Assembly (NCBI GenBank): GCA_026315105.1
Contig: CM048744.1
Coordinates: 313,169,270 to 313,233,269, forward strand
Source: Locusta migratoria
Taxonomy: Eukaryota > Arthropoda > Insecta > Orthoptera > Acrididae
Length of the DNA: 64,000 nt
Reading direction: 5' to 3'
Shown: positions 30,723 through 42,039 of the stretch, piece by piece
How the letters are laid out: each line of letters begins with the position of its first letter
Position numbering within the stretch: position 1 is the first letter of the stretch
Program-made: the position numbers and the translations under genes
Notes under the pieces: generated by a model
Told to the model about the DNA's origin: nothing
What the model saw: the letters and a program-made list of their open reading frames with translations, nothing else
Database searches by the model: none

Positions 30723-31220
30723 TGAGATGCAGACGCAGTGCAAAATTGACGTAGAAGTCTTTGATGTTACTTAGATATCCGAAAATATTATAGGAGCTGA
30801 GAAGTTTCTAGGACAGAAGTTACATGGGACCAGGTGGTCAGAGTACGACGTTGGTTTTTTGTTGCTAGATGGGGTCGACTTAGATGTATGAAGAACATTT
30901 TTTTAAATGAGTTTCTACAGTTCGGTACTTGTTTTTTGATTGCGGCTATCGAGACGAATTCAGTGATGTGTAACAGTAAGCTCTTCGAAGGTCAACGTAG
31001 GTGAAAAAGATGTCAGCAATAAGCATTGTGGAGCCGCTCACGGGTTCTGTCGCGCTGGAATGGCGACAAGCGCTGGTATGACGGGTCGCTGGCGGCATTA
31101 TGGGGAGTGAAAACTTCATTCTAATTGCAATGGCAATGCTTGAAAGTGTTGAAATGATACGGAATACCACTCAGTCCGTGATGACAAGATTGCAGCACTG
31201 CATTGATACCAATGGTCATC
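30723..31220. other. No recognisable gene
   Basis: Intronic DNA without a repeat copy in the window or any coding signal I can support. Confidence 0.5.
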
Positions 31221-31600
31221 ACTAGAGTGACCAGATGCAATGGTATAAAAAAAGAGGACAAACAGTTTAAAAAAGGAGGACAAAGTAAGAAAGAAGTGGA
31301 GGCACAAAACATATGCTCAAATTTAATAAAAGCTTTATTATTAATACATATTCCATACATTCTTTAACAATTATTTATAACTTCTCTGTTGATCCAGTTT
31401 TATGCAGAAGTTTAGGGTTGCTTAGCAGATAATTGTAAAAAGATATACATGAAAATTCTTTTAAATTATATAGGACCGTTAACATACTTTTAACAAATTC
31501 AAGGTTCAATCAGTTCCTGTCATAATTCCACTGTGTGGCAATTAGTGAAAATATTCTTTCCGCATTTGCATTGTGCCCTGATATAATGAAAAAAAAAAAG
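31221..31600 (-). pseudogene. hAT transposase C-terminal (dimerisation) remnant
   Basis: The minus strand reads NANAERIFSLIATQWN then R-N-stop-L-N, the conserved NA.ER.FS motif of the hAT dimerisation domain (about 31535-31590). It is followed by a 3' region ending TGCATCTGGTCACTCTAG, a hAT-like terminus. The frame is broken and the catalytic part is missing. Confidence 0.65.
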
Positions 31601-32149
31601 TTTTAGAACGTTACTCGTAAAAAATAATTATCTCCACAACACTAAACTGTTTACAAACCGAAAAACCATCCACCTCCTACCGTTCATTGCGCAGTTACCA
31701 ACATCTACAAGTCAAGCGGCAGCCGCCGAATGGAATCTACGCTTCAAAATAATCTATCGAGCTGTTTCTTATCTTTATTGGTCACCGAGACCAGCTCCAT
31801 TTACAGTACATCACTAGAACTGTCCATTACAGGGTAATTATTGGAGGAAATAACCAACACAGTTTTGTAGCTCCCTGTCGGAAGTCGCGAGCTGAGTGAA
31901 GGAAAATCGCCAGTCGACCCGTGTGCGGACGGCCGTCTCTTGCATCGCGAGGTTCGCACAAGACGCACGAGACGCGCCCACGACGAGTGAGAAACGACCT
32001 GTGTGCAGATGGCCTTAGTGTGTCAGTGGGCTGTCAACTGCGCCTCGCGACCCGTAGGCAACACGCAAATGATGCGGCCACCCCTCCAAAATAAAGGAAT
32101 GGACTCGCCCAGAGCACAAGGCGAGAAAGCAGGGGCCATGAGCTCTATC
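31601..32149. other. No supported gene
   Basis: Mixed composition. CGCAGTTACCAACATCTACA and later GC-rich DNA show no identifiable element. The frame at 32003-32191 is not convincing except for its end, which enters the Tc1 remnant. Confidence 0.45.
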
Positions 32150-32590
32150 AGGACATTTGATGACTGGAATTATGTGATTATGACCCGATGAATCATCTTT
32201 CACACTGCTTCCTAAAAAAATCAGATTTATGTGTGCAAAACTCCGAAAGCAGCTTATGACACCACAACCTGCTTCCTACAGTCAAGTACGGAGGAGGTTC
32301 TTTCACGATTTAGGCATCTATATCGTGGTATTAGATTGTTTTTATCATTACACTTACTCGTTGGATAACTATGAATGAGTATCCCAGCATCTTAGGCACC
32401 ATATATTTTACTATGATTTACATATTTCTGACAAACACTGCCATATTCCAAACTGATAATTCGTCCACACACACAGCCAGAAAGGTCCAGGCGTGTTCTG
32501 TACAGCACCAAAATCTTTTGGACATCTCCCTCAACAGCCAAACTGGCATCTCTCAACATAACTATTATGGGAGTTTCAGAGCATATAATA
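32150..32590 (+). pseudogene. Tc1-type transposase remnant
   Basis: In shifting frames: FDDWNYVIMT then DES.F (32155-32200, first catalytic D), VKYGGGSF (about 32283-32306), and FQTDNSSTHTARKVQA (about 32447-32494, second catalytic D in the DN..HTA motif). Then comes a decayed HQNLLDISLNSQTG stretch. The order and spacing fit Tc1 transposases. There are many stops. No inverted repeats were found. Confidence 0.6.
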
Positions 32591-32599
32591 AGGAGCAAA

Positions 32600-34026
32600 C
32601 AGCTCCATGTAGTATTCCGAGAGGAAGTAGATGAAGGTTAGATAGGAGATACGATATCGCGAGAAGAATTTGACAGAGCATGAAATATCCAAGTCCAAAC
32701 AAGGCCACTGGAGTAGATGCCTCTCCACCTGAACTGCTGATATCCTTGGGACAGGCAAGTATGAAGAAACTACCGTCGGTGCGAAATGCACAAGAGAGGG
32801 GAAACATTCTCACACTTCAAGAAGAATATAATAATTTAATTCTAAAGAGAGCAAGGACAAATGAGTATGAAAATTGCAGAACTGTCAATTTAATAAGTCA
32901 TAACTGCAAAATACCAATACAAATTATTTAGAGATGACTCGGATAATTGATAGAATCTGACCTCAGGGAAGATCAGTTTGGATTTAGAACAAATGTAGGT
33001 ACTCGTGGAGCAATACTCACAACTTATCTTAGAAGATACGTTTGGGAAACCTACGTTTATAGCTTTTGTAGACTGGAGAAAGCTTTTGACAATGTTGACT
33101 GGAATGCACTCTTTCAAATCCTGAAGATAGCACATGTAAAATATAGAGAAGATTACAGATAACTTGTACAAAATCCAGACAGCAGCTACAAGAGTCGAAG
33201 GACATGAAAGGGTGTTAGACAGAGTTATAGCCTTTCCCCAATGTTATTCAATCTATGCGTTGAGATAACTGTGAAGGAAAGCAAAGATAAATTTGGTAAA
33301 GAAATTAAAGTTTAGGGGAAAAAGCTTTGCAGCTTACTGATGATGTAATTCTCTCAGAGACAGCAAAGGACAGAGGGTATAAATGGAACATTAACAAGAG
33401 AAAACAAGGGTAATGGCGAAGGAATTTTAGATTAGATGAAGTAGCGAAACAATAAAAGTAGCACAGCAAATGAGTTTTGGTATATGGGCAGCAAAATAAC
33501 TTATAATGGCAGAAGTAGACAAGATATGAAATGCAGAATGGCTATGAAAAGAAAAGAATTGCCGAGGTACAGAAATTTATTAACATCGAATATTTTTTAC
33601 CTGTTAGCAAGTCTTTTTAAAGGCATTTACCTGTAGTATAGTCTTTTACATGAGTGAAATGTGGGTGTTAAGGAATTCTAACGTAAAAATGATAGAAAGC
33701 TTTTGAAATTTGGTGCTACAGGAGAATGCTGAGTATTAGATGGGTAGATGGCGTAACTAATGAGGAGGTACTGAAGAGAACATGAGAGAAGATGAATTGC
33801 TATCACACCTTGACTTAAAGAAAGGATCGATTGGTAGGACACATTCTGGGATATCAAGGTTTTGTCAGTTTAGCGTAGACACGAATATACTGAGCAGTTT
33901 CAAAAGGATGTTAGGTTACCACTCTTATTTAAAATGAAGAGGCTTATAGAGGATAGGGGCGTGTGGAGAGTTGCAGCAAACCAGTCTATGGACTGAACAA
34001 CGCAACAACAACAACAACAACAACAT
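32600..34026 (+). pseudogene. LINE family C copy, decayed
   Basis: KYPSPNKATGVDASPPELL (near 32680) is the RT N-terminal K.PG.D motif. Then follow EDQFGFRTNVGT, KAFDNVDWNALFQIL (about 33080-33120), and later thumb sequences in broken frames. The end is GTCTATGGACTGAACAACG plus (CAA)n at about 33990-34026. It is the plus-strand counterpart of 17235-18432 and longer at its 5' side. Many stops and indels. Confidence 0.75.
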
Positions 34027-34029
34027 CGT

Positions 34030-34940
34030 TTAAGTAATTAACGGTAGTTTGGTACAAGAATGGATAATATTCTGTTGGAAACTATAAATACAATTTACGA
34101 ATCTGTATCTCGATGAGTTGCAGTTGTACTCAAAGCCGGTAGTGGGACAACTCCTTACTAATAAATAAATTTGTGTTTATGTTAGGTTATCATATTATTT
34201 TGTCCACCCCTTGTACATCCATACTTCTAAGGCCACCTTTCGGTGACTGCAACATGTCTAACACTACTATGTTTGTAAATTACGCACAAGTGGCGATGAT
34301 CGTAGGTAAACTTCTGTATAATCTTTAATTTTATAACACTACTACACATATTTTCGACTTGGATAGGATGTAAGCCTATTTTCCTACCTGTCTGATAACG
34401 TTCTGACTCCTTCACTGTGCGTTAAGTTATTATTTCGCCAGTAAAAAGTAGAAAGATTTCTTTCCTCGAAAATTGTGGGTAGGCTACCATAAATTATGAG
34501 TCTTTGGTGCAATGGCTGAAATTGAATTAGGATGCCAGCTACTATTTCATGAACATAGACTCTTCCCTGTGAATTAATTTATTGCCTATTCATGCAATTC
34601 TAATCCCCAAACAAGTCAAGATTCTTCATCGAAAAACTGATAAAATAAAAATCAATGGTACAAGTAAATTATATGAAAATTAAAACAATGGCCTTCTTTA
34701 CACACACAAATCGTAACACGTTGTTAAGTGTGTTCACAAAAATCAACAGTAACTTTGATAATCATAAATCTAACTGCTATAATAGGTCATGGATTGTATC
34801 TGCCCATAACAAAAATCACGAACCGTAATGCACTGTCCTTCTCTAGACTGCACTACTATAACAAATACTGAAGCTGAAATATTATGAACCTACACGACAT
34901 CTACTCTTTACTTACACTCCCACAGATCACTAAAGGTTTC
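34030..34940. other. No recognisable gene
   Basis: AT-rich DNA; nothing supported. Confidence 0.55.
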
Positions 34941-34956
34941 CTTTGCACACTTGAAG

Positions 34957-35131
34957 CCGCGCAGGAGTGGGTGTTCACTCTAAGGCGCCTTGCTACGGAG
35001 TGAGCAGCCACTCCCAGTCGGAGATTCGAGTTCTCCCTTGGACATTGTTGTTATTAGTGTACGTTAGTTTAAGTAGTGTATAAGTATGACCACTGCAGTT
35101 TGGTCCCACAGCTTTACAAACATTTGAACGT
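34957..35131 (+). mobile_element. tRNA-derived SINE (variant)
   Basis: The head CGCAGGAGTGGGTGTTCACT is degraded, box B-like GGAGATTCGAGTTC is present, and the tail runs TTTAAGTAGTGTATAAG..CATTTGAACG. TTTGCAC(AC)TTGAAG flanks both sides (34943 and 35132), consistent with a target-site duplication. Confidence 0.8.
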
Positions 35132-35346
35132 TTTGCACCTTGAAGAACAAGTCAGACGTTTAAAAACAAGATGAAATATACATTACAAAACGCTGGCAGC
35201 TCTGTTCTGTCTGCAACACTTTGCTGACGTCTGCATTTGTATTTGTATTTGTGCTAATTGACATTGAGCTGATGAAACTGTGGTGACGTATTGTGGTGCA
35301 CATTGACAAACCGTTAATACTAGTCGGTTGCAGGTACGTCATCTTG

Positions 35347-35549
35347 ACCGCGGTGGAGTAGCCGAGCGGTCTAAAGCGTCTCGCTGCGGAGCGCGCGGTT
35401 GCTCGCCATGGAGGTTAGAGTCCTCCCTGGGGCATGGGTGTGTGTGTGTTCTCCTTAGGTTAGTTACCTAGGTTTAAGTAGTTTGTAAGCTACGGACTGA
35501 TGACCACGTAGTTTGGTCCGATATATTTAAAAACATTTGAACATTTTGA
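35347..35549 (+). mobile_element. tRNA-derived SINE (family 2)
   Basis: Head CGCGGTGGAGTAGCCGAGCG, CTAAAGCGTCTCGCTGCGGA, box B-like GGTTAGAGTCCTCCC, and tail TTTAAGTAGTTTGTAAGC..AACATTTGAACATTTTG. Target-site duplication ACGTCATCTTG at 35336-35346 and 35550-35560. Confidence 0.92.
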
Positions 35550-35560
35550 ACGTCATCTTG

Positions 35561-36090
35561 GAATATGTTGTTATAGTATATAGCAGGAAGCTCAATGTAT
35601 TTACTGAACTGAGTTATGAGGTCACCAAGGAGCTGGATAAGACTATAAAGCAAGCATACGTTTATCGAATCCTGTTTTCTGACCTGGATAAAATTCTGAG
35701 AGGGAAGCACACGTGTGTTTGTATTTAATAATTGTTTTAATTTTCATTATCTTGTGTTATTGCTGTAGTGTATACTAGATTTGGAATTGGTTCAGTTGCA
35801 GGCTGACGCCACATTATTGAAATATTTGTAAATTATCAAATTTTACATGGTCGGTTTTTAAATTAATATTGGAAGTGGTTGAGTAACTTGTTAACGTCAA
35901 GCGACTTGATGAACAGCATTATTGCAGAGAAGTTCTCTCATTTGTTTTCAACTTCATTATCAATAAATGTTATTAATTGTGGAAGACTCTAACTCAATCA
36001 ATCGTTACCACCTTTACTCCTGGCCCACATGTTCTGCGATCACACCTTACAGCCCGGAATCGCTCCTAGCGACTTTCTTCTTACACCTAA
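35561..36090. other. No recognisable gene
   Basis: AT-rich DNA before the large palindrome. A frame at 35537-35728 has no motif. Confidence 0.5.
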
Positions 36091-36142
36091 AATCTGCCCT
36101 TGGTGGTTAACACTTCGACGATGATGACGAGCTGAAATAACA

Positions 36143-36344
36143 AAAAAAATGTTCAAATGTTAGTATAGCTTACGGGACTTAGCTACGGGGTTATCAGTCC
36201 CTAAGCTTACAAACTAATTACGAACTAGCTAAGACTAAGGACGGCACAAATATCCATGCCCGAAGGGGGATTCGAACCCCCGACCGTAGTGGCCGTGCAG
36301 ACAGTGACTGGAGCGCCTCAGTCCCCTCGGCCACCGCGGCCGGC
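36143..36344 (-). mobile_element. SINE family 1, left-arm copy
   Basis: Full-length, reverse orientation, flanked by GCTGAAATAACA at 36131-36142 and 36345-36356. The same insertion occurs in the right arm at 37768-38015, so it predates the duplication. Confidence 0.92.
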
Positions 36345-36738
36345 GCTGAAATAACATATTACCACATAGTTGAATACACAGGCGGCAATCTGCTATGAAA
36401 AAAGCATACAAAAACTTGAGCCACACTATGACAAGTGCTTACAAAATTTCGGAAGCTACTTAGAAAAGTAGTTTAACAGTTGTAGATTTTTGTATAATAA
36501 ATATTTTTTTCCTTCTCTGTATACGTTTGTTTTATACAGTGTGTTACAAAAAGGTACGGCCAAACTTTGAGGAAACATTCCTCACACACAAAGAAAGAAA
36601 ATATGTTACGTGGACATGTGTCGGGAAACGCTTAATTTCCATGTTAGAGCTCATTTTATTACTTCTCTTGAAATCACATTAATCATGGAAAGGAAACAAA
36701 CAGCAACAGAACGTACCAGCGTGACTTTAAACACTTTG

Positions 36739-37340
36739 TTATAGGAAATGTTCAAAATGTCCTCCGTTAGTGAGGATACACGCATCCACCCTCCATCGCA
36801 TGGAATCCCTGATGCGCTGATGCAGCCCTGGAGAATGGCGCATTGTATCACAGCCGTCCACAATACGAGCACGAAGAATCTCTAAATTTGGTACCGGATT
36901 TGCGTAGACAAGAGCTTTCAAATGCCCCCATAAATGAAAGTCAAGAGGGTTGAGGTCAGGAGAGCGTGGAGGCCATGGAATTGGTCCGCCTCTTCAAATG
37001 TTCAAATGCTTGTAAAGCTTATGGGGCTTAACTACGGGGTCATCAGTCCCTAAACTTACAAACTTCTTACGAACTAGGACTGCACAAATATCCATGCCCG
37101 AGGGGGGATTCGAACCCCCGACCGTAGTGGCCGTGCTGACCGTGACTGGAGCGCCTCAGCCACCTTGGCCACCGCGGCCGGCGGTCCGCCTCTACCAATC
37201 CATCGGTCACCGAATCTGTTGTTGAGAAGCGTACGAGCACGTCGACTGAAATATGCTGGAGCTCCATCGTGCATGAACCACATGTTGTGTCATACTTGTA
37301 AAGTCACATGTTCTAGCAGCATACGTAGAGTATCCCGTAT
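36739..37340 (-). pseudogene. Mariner-like transposase C-terminal part, split by a SINE
   Basis: Minus strand: MWFMHDGAPAYFSRRARTLL (about 37283-37224; the D is in the HDGAPA box) and DRWIGRGG, then the SINE at 36994-37182. Then come the proline-rich SPDLNPLDFH catalytic box in a broken frame (about 36960-36930), LVYANPVPNLEILRARIVDG and a C-terminal ACILTNGGHFEHFL. The N-terminal half including the first catalytic residue is deleted. The family resembles DNA transposases common in arthropods. Confidence 0.75.
36994..37182 (-). mobile_element. SINE family 1 inside the transposase
   Basis: Full-length minus-strand SINE with target-site duplication GGTCCGCCTCT at 36983-36993 and 37183-37193. 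Confidence 0.92.
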
Positions 37341-37767
37341 GAAATCATGATAACGTGCTCCAGTGAGTTGATGCTAGTACTGTAGAGCAATGAGTCGCAT
37401 GTCAACACAAGCACTGAAGTCAACATTACCTTCCTTCAATTGAGGCGACTGGCGGTGAATCGAGGAAGTACAGTACATACTAACGAAACAATTGGGTATT
37501 TTGACAATTGTTTGCACGAATAATTTCAATTTACATTTAAAGAGATATACTAAAATGAGCTCTAACATGGAAATTACGCGTTTCCGGACACATGTCAAGA
37601 TAACATACTTTCTTTCTTTGTGTGTGAGGAATGTTTCCTGAAAGTTTGGTCGTACCTTTTTGTAACACACTGTATAAAACAAACGTGTGGCTCAAGTTTT
37701 TGTATGCTTTTTTTCATAGCAGATTGCCGCCTGTGTATTCAACCATGTGGTAACATGTTATTTCAGC

Positions 37768-37960
37768 GCCGGCCGCGGTGGCCGAGGGGACTGAGGCGCT
37801 CCAGTCACGGTCTGCACGACCACTACGGTCGGGGGTTCGAATCCCCCTTCGGGCATGGATATTTGTGCCGTCCGTAGTCTTAGCCAGTTCGTAAGTAGTT
37901 TGTAAGTTTAGGGACTGATAACCCCGTAGCTAAGTCCCATAAGATATACTAACATTTGAA

Positions 37961-38015
<55 letters not shown>
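37768..38015 (+). mobile_element. SINE family 1, right-arm copy with long poly-T
   Basis: Same family and same target site as 36143-36344, now on the plus strand because the arm is inverted. Flanked by TGTTATTTCAGC at 37756-37767 and 38016-38027. The tail has a T run of about 50 (about 37967-38016), against 8 in the other arm. Confidence 0.92.
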
Positions 38016-38017
<2 letters not shown>

Positions 38018-38134
38018 TTATTTCAGCTCGTCATCATCGTCGAAGTGTTGACGACCAAGGGCAGATGACACACATGGTAGTACAGCGTGCGTGACACTAC
38101 AGGGAGCGCTAAAGATGGTGTCTGACTGTTGCAG

Positions 38135-38239
38135 AGCCCGCAGCCGCCGGTGGCCGAGCACTCTCTGACGGACCCAGAAGAGCGGTACGTGGTGTTCCCC
38201 CTGCTGGACAACGCAGACGCGCTGCAGAGGCGCCGCTAG
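38135..38239 (+). CDS. Terminal exon of the unknown Ala/Glu-rich gene (partial)
   Basis: Acceptor TGACTGTTGCAG precedes 38135. Phase 0 is open for 34 codons to TAG at 38237-38239, coding SPQPPVAEHSLTDPEERYVV then FPLLDNADALQRRR. High GC and balanced codons contrast with the flanks. It joins in phase to the exon ending at 27612. The RYVVFPLLDN C-terminus is the most distinctive, least repetitive part of the predicted protein. No nearby canonical AATAAA was found (one at about 39261), so the 3' UTR end is unknown. Confidence 0.58.
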   Translation, partial: SPQPPVAEHSLTDPEERYVVFPLLDNADALQRRR

Positions 38240-39089
38240 CGGCCTGCCCTGTGCTGTGCTCCTCTAGCCACCGACACCACACACCTCACGCTGAAGCTGC
38301 TCCCCACCACGTGTCTCTCACTTGGAAAAACAACCCGATATCGTTAGCGGTTCTGACACTGTCATTCTTATTGGCATGCTACGAAAATATCTCATCGATC
38401 TGCTCCGCCAGAAGATCGTACTTAACATATGCCCAGTTTCTAATTCGGGCTATATACGTTTGTAAGTATCTTTTGGCGAAAGAGTGCTTTTCACCGGGAA
38501 ATTTTCAACTTTTTCCAGCTACAGCCTCGTTTTTAACGATAGTACCTTTCTTTGGTAGAATGTAAAAATCTCAACTTGAGCAGGATAAAATTAGACTTCT
38601 TAAATGACACATATTTGTAATATATATTACTTTTTTTTATTTCAGTCTTATTTTATTTTTATCCATATATTTTTCATATTTAAATATAGATTTGATGTTG
38701 AATACAGCAATGCCTTCTGATTTTTTATTATTGTCGCGCAGAAAAGTTTCGCACTCTATATTATTTTTCAATGCTACAAAATGTTTTCTCTCTTCAAGCA
38801 GTCTAACAGATATGATTCATAATTCACAAATCGAATCTGTATTAATATATGAAATGGACTTCTCACATTATTACATGCGTGATACAGTCGAAGAATTCAA
38901 TTTCGTATCTAGTTCATAGCGGATGATTGTAATATAATGTTTCGGAAACTTATTATTTTAGTATCAATTAAATATTATATCTATATAAAAACAGTCTAAA
39001 GCGCAAGATTGGTTACTTATTGGCAACTAGTTTCAACCCAATGTTCACTTACCAGGCGAAGGAGCACAGGCAGTGATAGCAACAAATAA

Positions 39090-39120
<31 letters not shown>

Positions 39121-40480
39121 CTAGCTTTCGCAGCCTACCTGCTTCGCCAGGCAGAAGGGAAGGAGAGGGAAAAGGAAATGATGAGGGTTTTAAGGGAGTG
39201 GGTAAGGAGTCATTCCAATCCCGGGACAGGAAAGACTTACCTTGGGGGTAAAAAAGGAGAATAAATTTAGTCAAAATTAACCCTTTATTTCATGACTTTT
39301 CATGTAAAACTGTGAAAATTACCATGATTCGTTTGTAATGCCTGTATACTGAAAAACGTTTTCCTTCCGGACCTAGGTCAGCAGAAACAGAATCCTATCA
39401 ATAAACTCAGTTCTACTAGCTAAGATGTAAAATGTAAGTAGAACTAATTGTCAAAAACCATGAATGTTCATAACGTTTTCCATACAAAAAGTGAAATTAA
39501 GTCCGTACTCCGGAACGATGAAAATTCAATGTTAGATTGTGTTCGTAAAGTTAAGACTGCAGTGTTGCATTGGGGACAATGTAGTTATTGTGTAGGCAGT
39601 GCTCCCTATTATCGAAAACTCAACGAATGCTGACAGCCTGGTAATTCAATCAATGTCTGCTTAAATAAGACGTCATGATGGTATCAATTTGCGATGAAGT
39701 AAATCTGGTTAATCGTTGAAGGAATGGCGTCAGGTGATCGTCGGTATAGAACTTTACATTAAATATAGTATTACCAGTTTTGTCTTGACTGTGTTAGCAG
39801 CATCAGCCACTCCTCCCTGCATTGATTAGTTCGTAAAGCACGTAGATGAAATCGACCATGGGCAATAAAACTATATGTTCAGAAGTCGGATTATTGTCTC
39901 TGCAAAAGAAGACGTCTTTCTCTGTCTTAGTGTAGTCCGCACCAAAAGTAAGTAATTACAAATTTTAATCACAATATCGTACCGAACAATTATGAATCAA
40001 GAGAGGTTTCTAATAAGTTTATCGCTCGTGTGTGTATATTGTCTCTAGTGGCAGGCACAGAGCAGAAATATGTCTGGAGTGAGCATTCAGATGCTAGGAA
40101 TAGATTTTGTGTCTTCAGCATTAAGGTGGCAATGCCACGGGAGATGGGAAAAATTTACCAATCGCTGACTATATCTTGGTCCCTTTTTGTTCGGTTATGG
40201 CTATGTGTTAATGGCCCTTTTGTCGACGCTTCCTCAACTTTCTTTTGCTTCTGTGACACATTTATTTAGATATTATTTCATGTTATTGGTTGCTCTGCGA
40301 AAAGGAAGTGGGGCTCCTTCGCAACCAATGCGGTAAAAACCAATAGTAAGAGCAAAGAAATGTGTGGAAAGAGTGGATATGTCTCAATATCACGTGCTAA
40401 TTCCAGCTTAATGTTCAGAAGATGCACAGAACGCAATGATCACTCCATAGATACTTCTACTCTATGTACAATTTAGTGGT
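38240..40480. other. 3' UTR candidate and unassigned DNA
   Basis: Starts with a C-rich stretch that may be 3' UTR. A (CA)n microsatellite lies at about 39089-39116. Frames at 38251-38565, 38692-38919 and 40030-40269 have no motif. Nothing else is supported. Confidence 0.45.
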
Positions 40481-40489
40481 TATACCAGT

Positions 40490-42010
40490 CGAAAGATGCA
40501 CTTTTGTCCCTGACATTGCAAAGCATATGGGATACAGCTAGGAAGCAAAACTTTTTCCCCTTTGTGAATGTCTTATCTCGGTTAAATTTTACTTGCAGAG
40601 GCAGCGGTTTAGTTTGCAACCGTTGGCAACGAACTATTCGCTTTAGGAGGATGATTAATTTACTGATCAGAACAGCATACATTAAATATTTCATTGTGAA
40701 AATAAAGAATTATTCCCCCTCATTCTATGTGTTTGATTTTTGAAAAAAGCATTCAGCAGCCGTTGCCAACATCAGCACACAACGCCGCCGCCGTAAGTAA
40801 AATTTTACCCCTTCTTATAGTGTATTACATCATAGTTATGAGAATGAAAAAAACGCAGGAACGCCATAATTAGTAATTTGGTGTACTATGTAACTTACGT
40901 CGCCTCACTCTGTCCTTTGCTATACTATGGCGTTTTCGAAGTATTCCTAAAAGGAACGCACTCAAAATTTAATGAGTATACACTGAAATCAGAAAGTGAA
41001 CTACTTAAATTCGATTTCCTTGCAAAAAATTCTTATGTAAATTAGAGCATCAATAGACGCGAAGGAATGTCGTTGTTTTAAAATTCAAATGTTCCCTGTC
41101 AAAAGTAGCAAAGAAATATAGTTAAGCTATGAATATACAAAGTATAATCAGCTACTTGCTGCTCAATGTTAGTTTGTATTTGCAGAGATAAGATTGTGGC
41201 TATTAATTAAAAAATACCTCTGTTACTGAGGGAATATGCATAACACGATCATGTATTGTTTCTTTGCAGCACTATAAAACCAACAGCACCTTTAGTAGTT
41301 CATTGCTGTTCTATGGCATAACCATCGAAAAGAAATAAATAAATTTAAAAAATTAAAATGCTGCAGCGCCAACTATTAATTTTTTGGTGCACTACGTAGC
41401 TAACGGGGTCTCTATTTGTTATGTACTGCACTACACCATTTTCTAGGCATTCCTAAATAGAATGGACTCAAGATGTAATAAGTATGCACCGAAATCAGAA
41501 GGAAAACTACATAAGTTCTTGTTTCTTTGCAATGAATTCTTAGTAAATGAAAATATCGATAGACGCGAAGGAATGTCGTTATGTCTTAAATTCAAATGAT
41601 ACCCGCGGAAAGAAGCACTGTTTTTCTTTCCATGGCATTGCAAGGCATGCGGGATACAGCCACTAAAAATTATTTTTTTGTGTCGTACCTAGGTTAAAAT
41701 TTACTTGCAGTGGCAGCGGTTTAGTATGTTAGTGTTGGCAACGCAATATTCGCTTTAAGGCGATCATTAGTTTACTGATAGGAACAACATTAATTATTTA
41801 TTTCATTATCGACAAAAAGAATTATTCCCCTCATTTTACGTAACCGATTTTTCAAAAAGGGTTCAAGGGTTCAATACACTACACCGGTGCCGTAAGGAAA
41901 ATCATAGCCCTTGTTTCAGTGTATTACACGTTAGTTATGGGAGTAAACAATGCAGCATTGCCATCTATTAGTTATTTGGAATACTATGTCAATAACAGCG
42001 CTTCTATCGC
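40490..42010. repeat. Degenerate ~590-bp tandem repeat
   Basis: Motifs recur in a fixed order: TGCAAAGCATATGGGATACA (40517; TGCAAGGCATGCGGGATACA at 41638), GGCAGCGGTTTAG (40601, 41715), ATTATTCCCC (40708, 41822), then AACTATTA.T.TTTGGTG..CTA.GTA (40870, 41375, 41965) and GACGCGAAGGAATGTCGTT (41056, 41563). The complete unit from 41370 to 41960 is about 590 bp. The first unit is interrupted by about 250 bp at 41120-41350. Confidence 0.65.
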
Positions 42011-42039
42011 ATGTTTGCTATATTACTCTTCAATTCAAG

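Larger units (their letters stand above)
36537..37672 (-). mobile_element. mariner-like transposon with long inverted repeats
   Basis: Starts CAGTGTGTTACAAAAAGG and ends with its complement, flanked by TA on both sides. The inverted repeats continue over about 130 bp (AAACATTCCTCACACACAAA, CATGTTAGAGCTCATTTTA). The interior carries a transposase fragment on the minus strand and a nested SINE. Confidence 0.8.
36092..38068. repeat. Large inverted duplication around a mariner-like transposon
   Basis: The left arm (from about 36092) and right arm (to about 38068) are inverted copies. Both read CTGCCCTTGGT.GT.AACACT then TCGACGATGATGACGAGCTG. Then each has a SINE at the same site, ATTACCACATRGTTGAATACA and TATGAAAAAA.GCATACAAAA. 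Left has about 100 bp (36431-36525) absent from the right. The centre is the transposon 36537-37672, itself with long inverted repeats. Confidence 0.75.

Noticed and set aside
35383..35420. tRNA-like sequences in SINEs considered as tRNA genes
   Set aside because: Heads are diverged, lack a full cloverleaf and are followed by SINE tails with target duplications.
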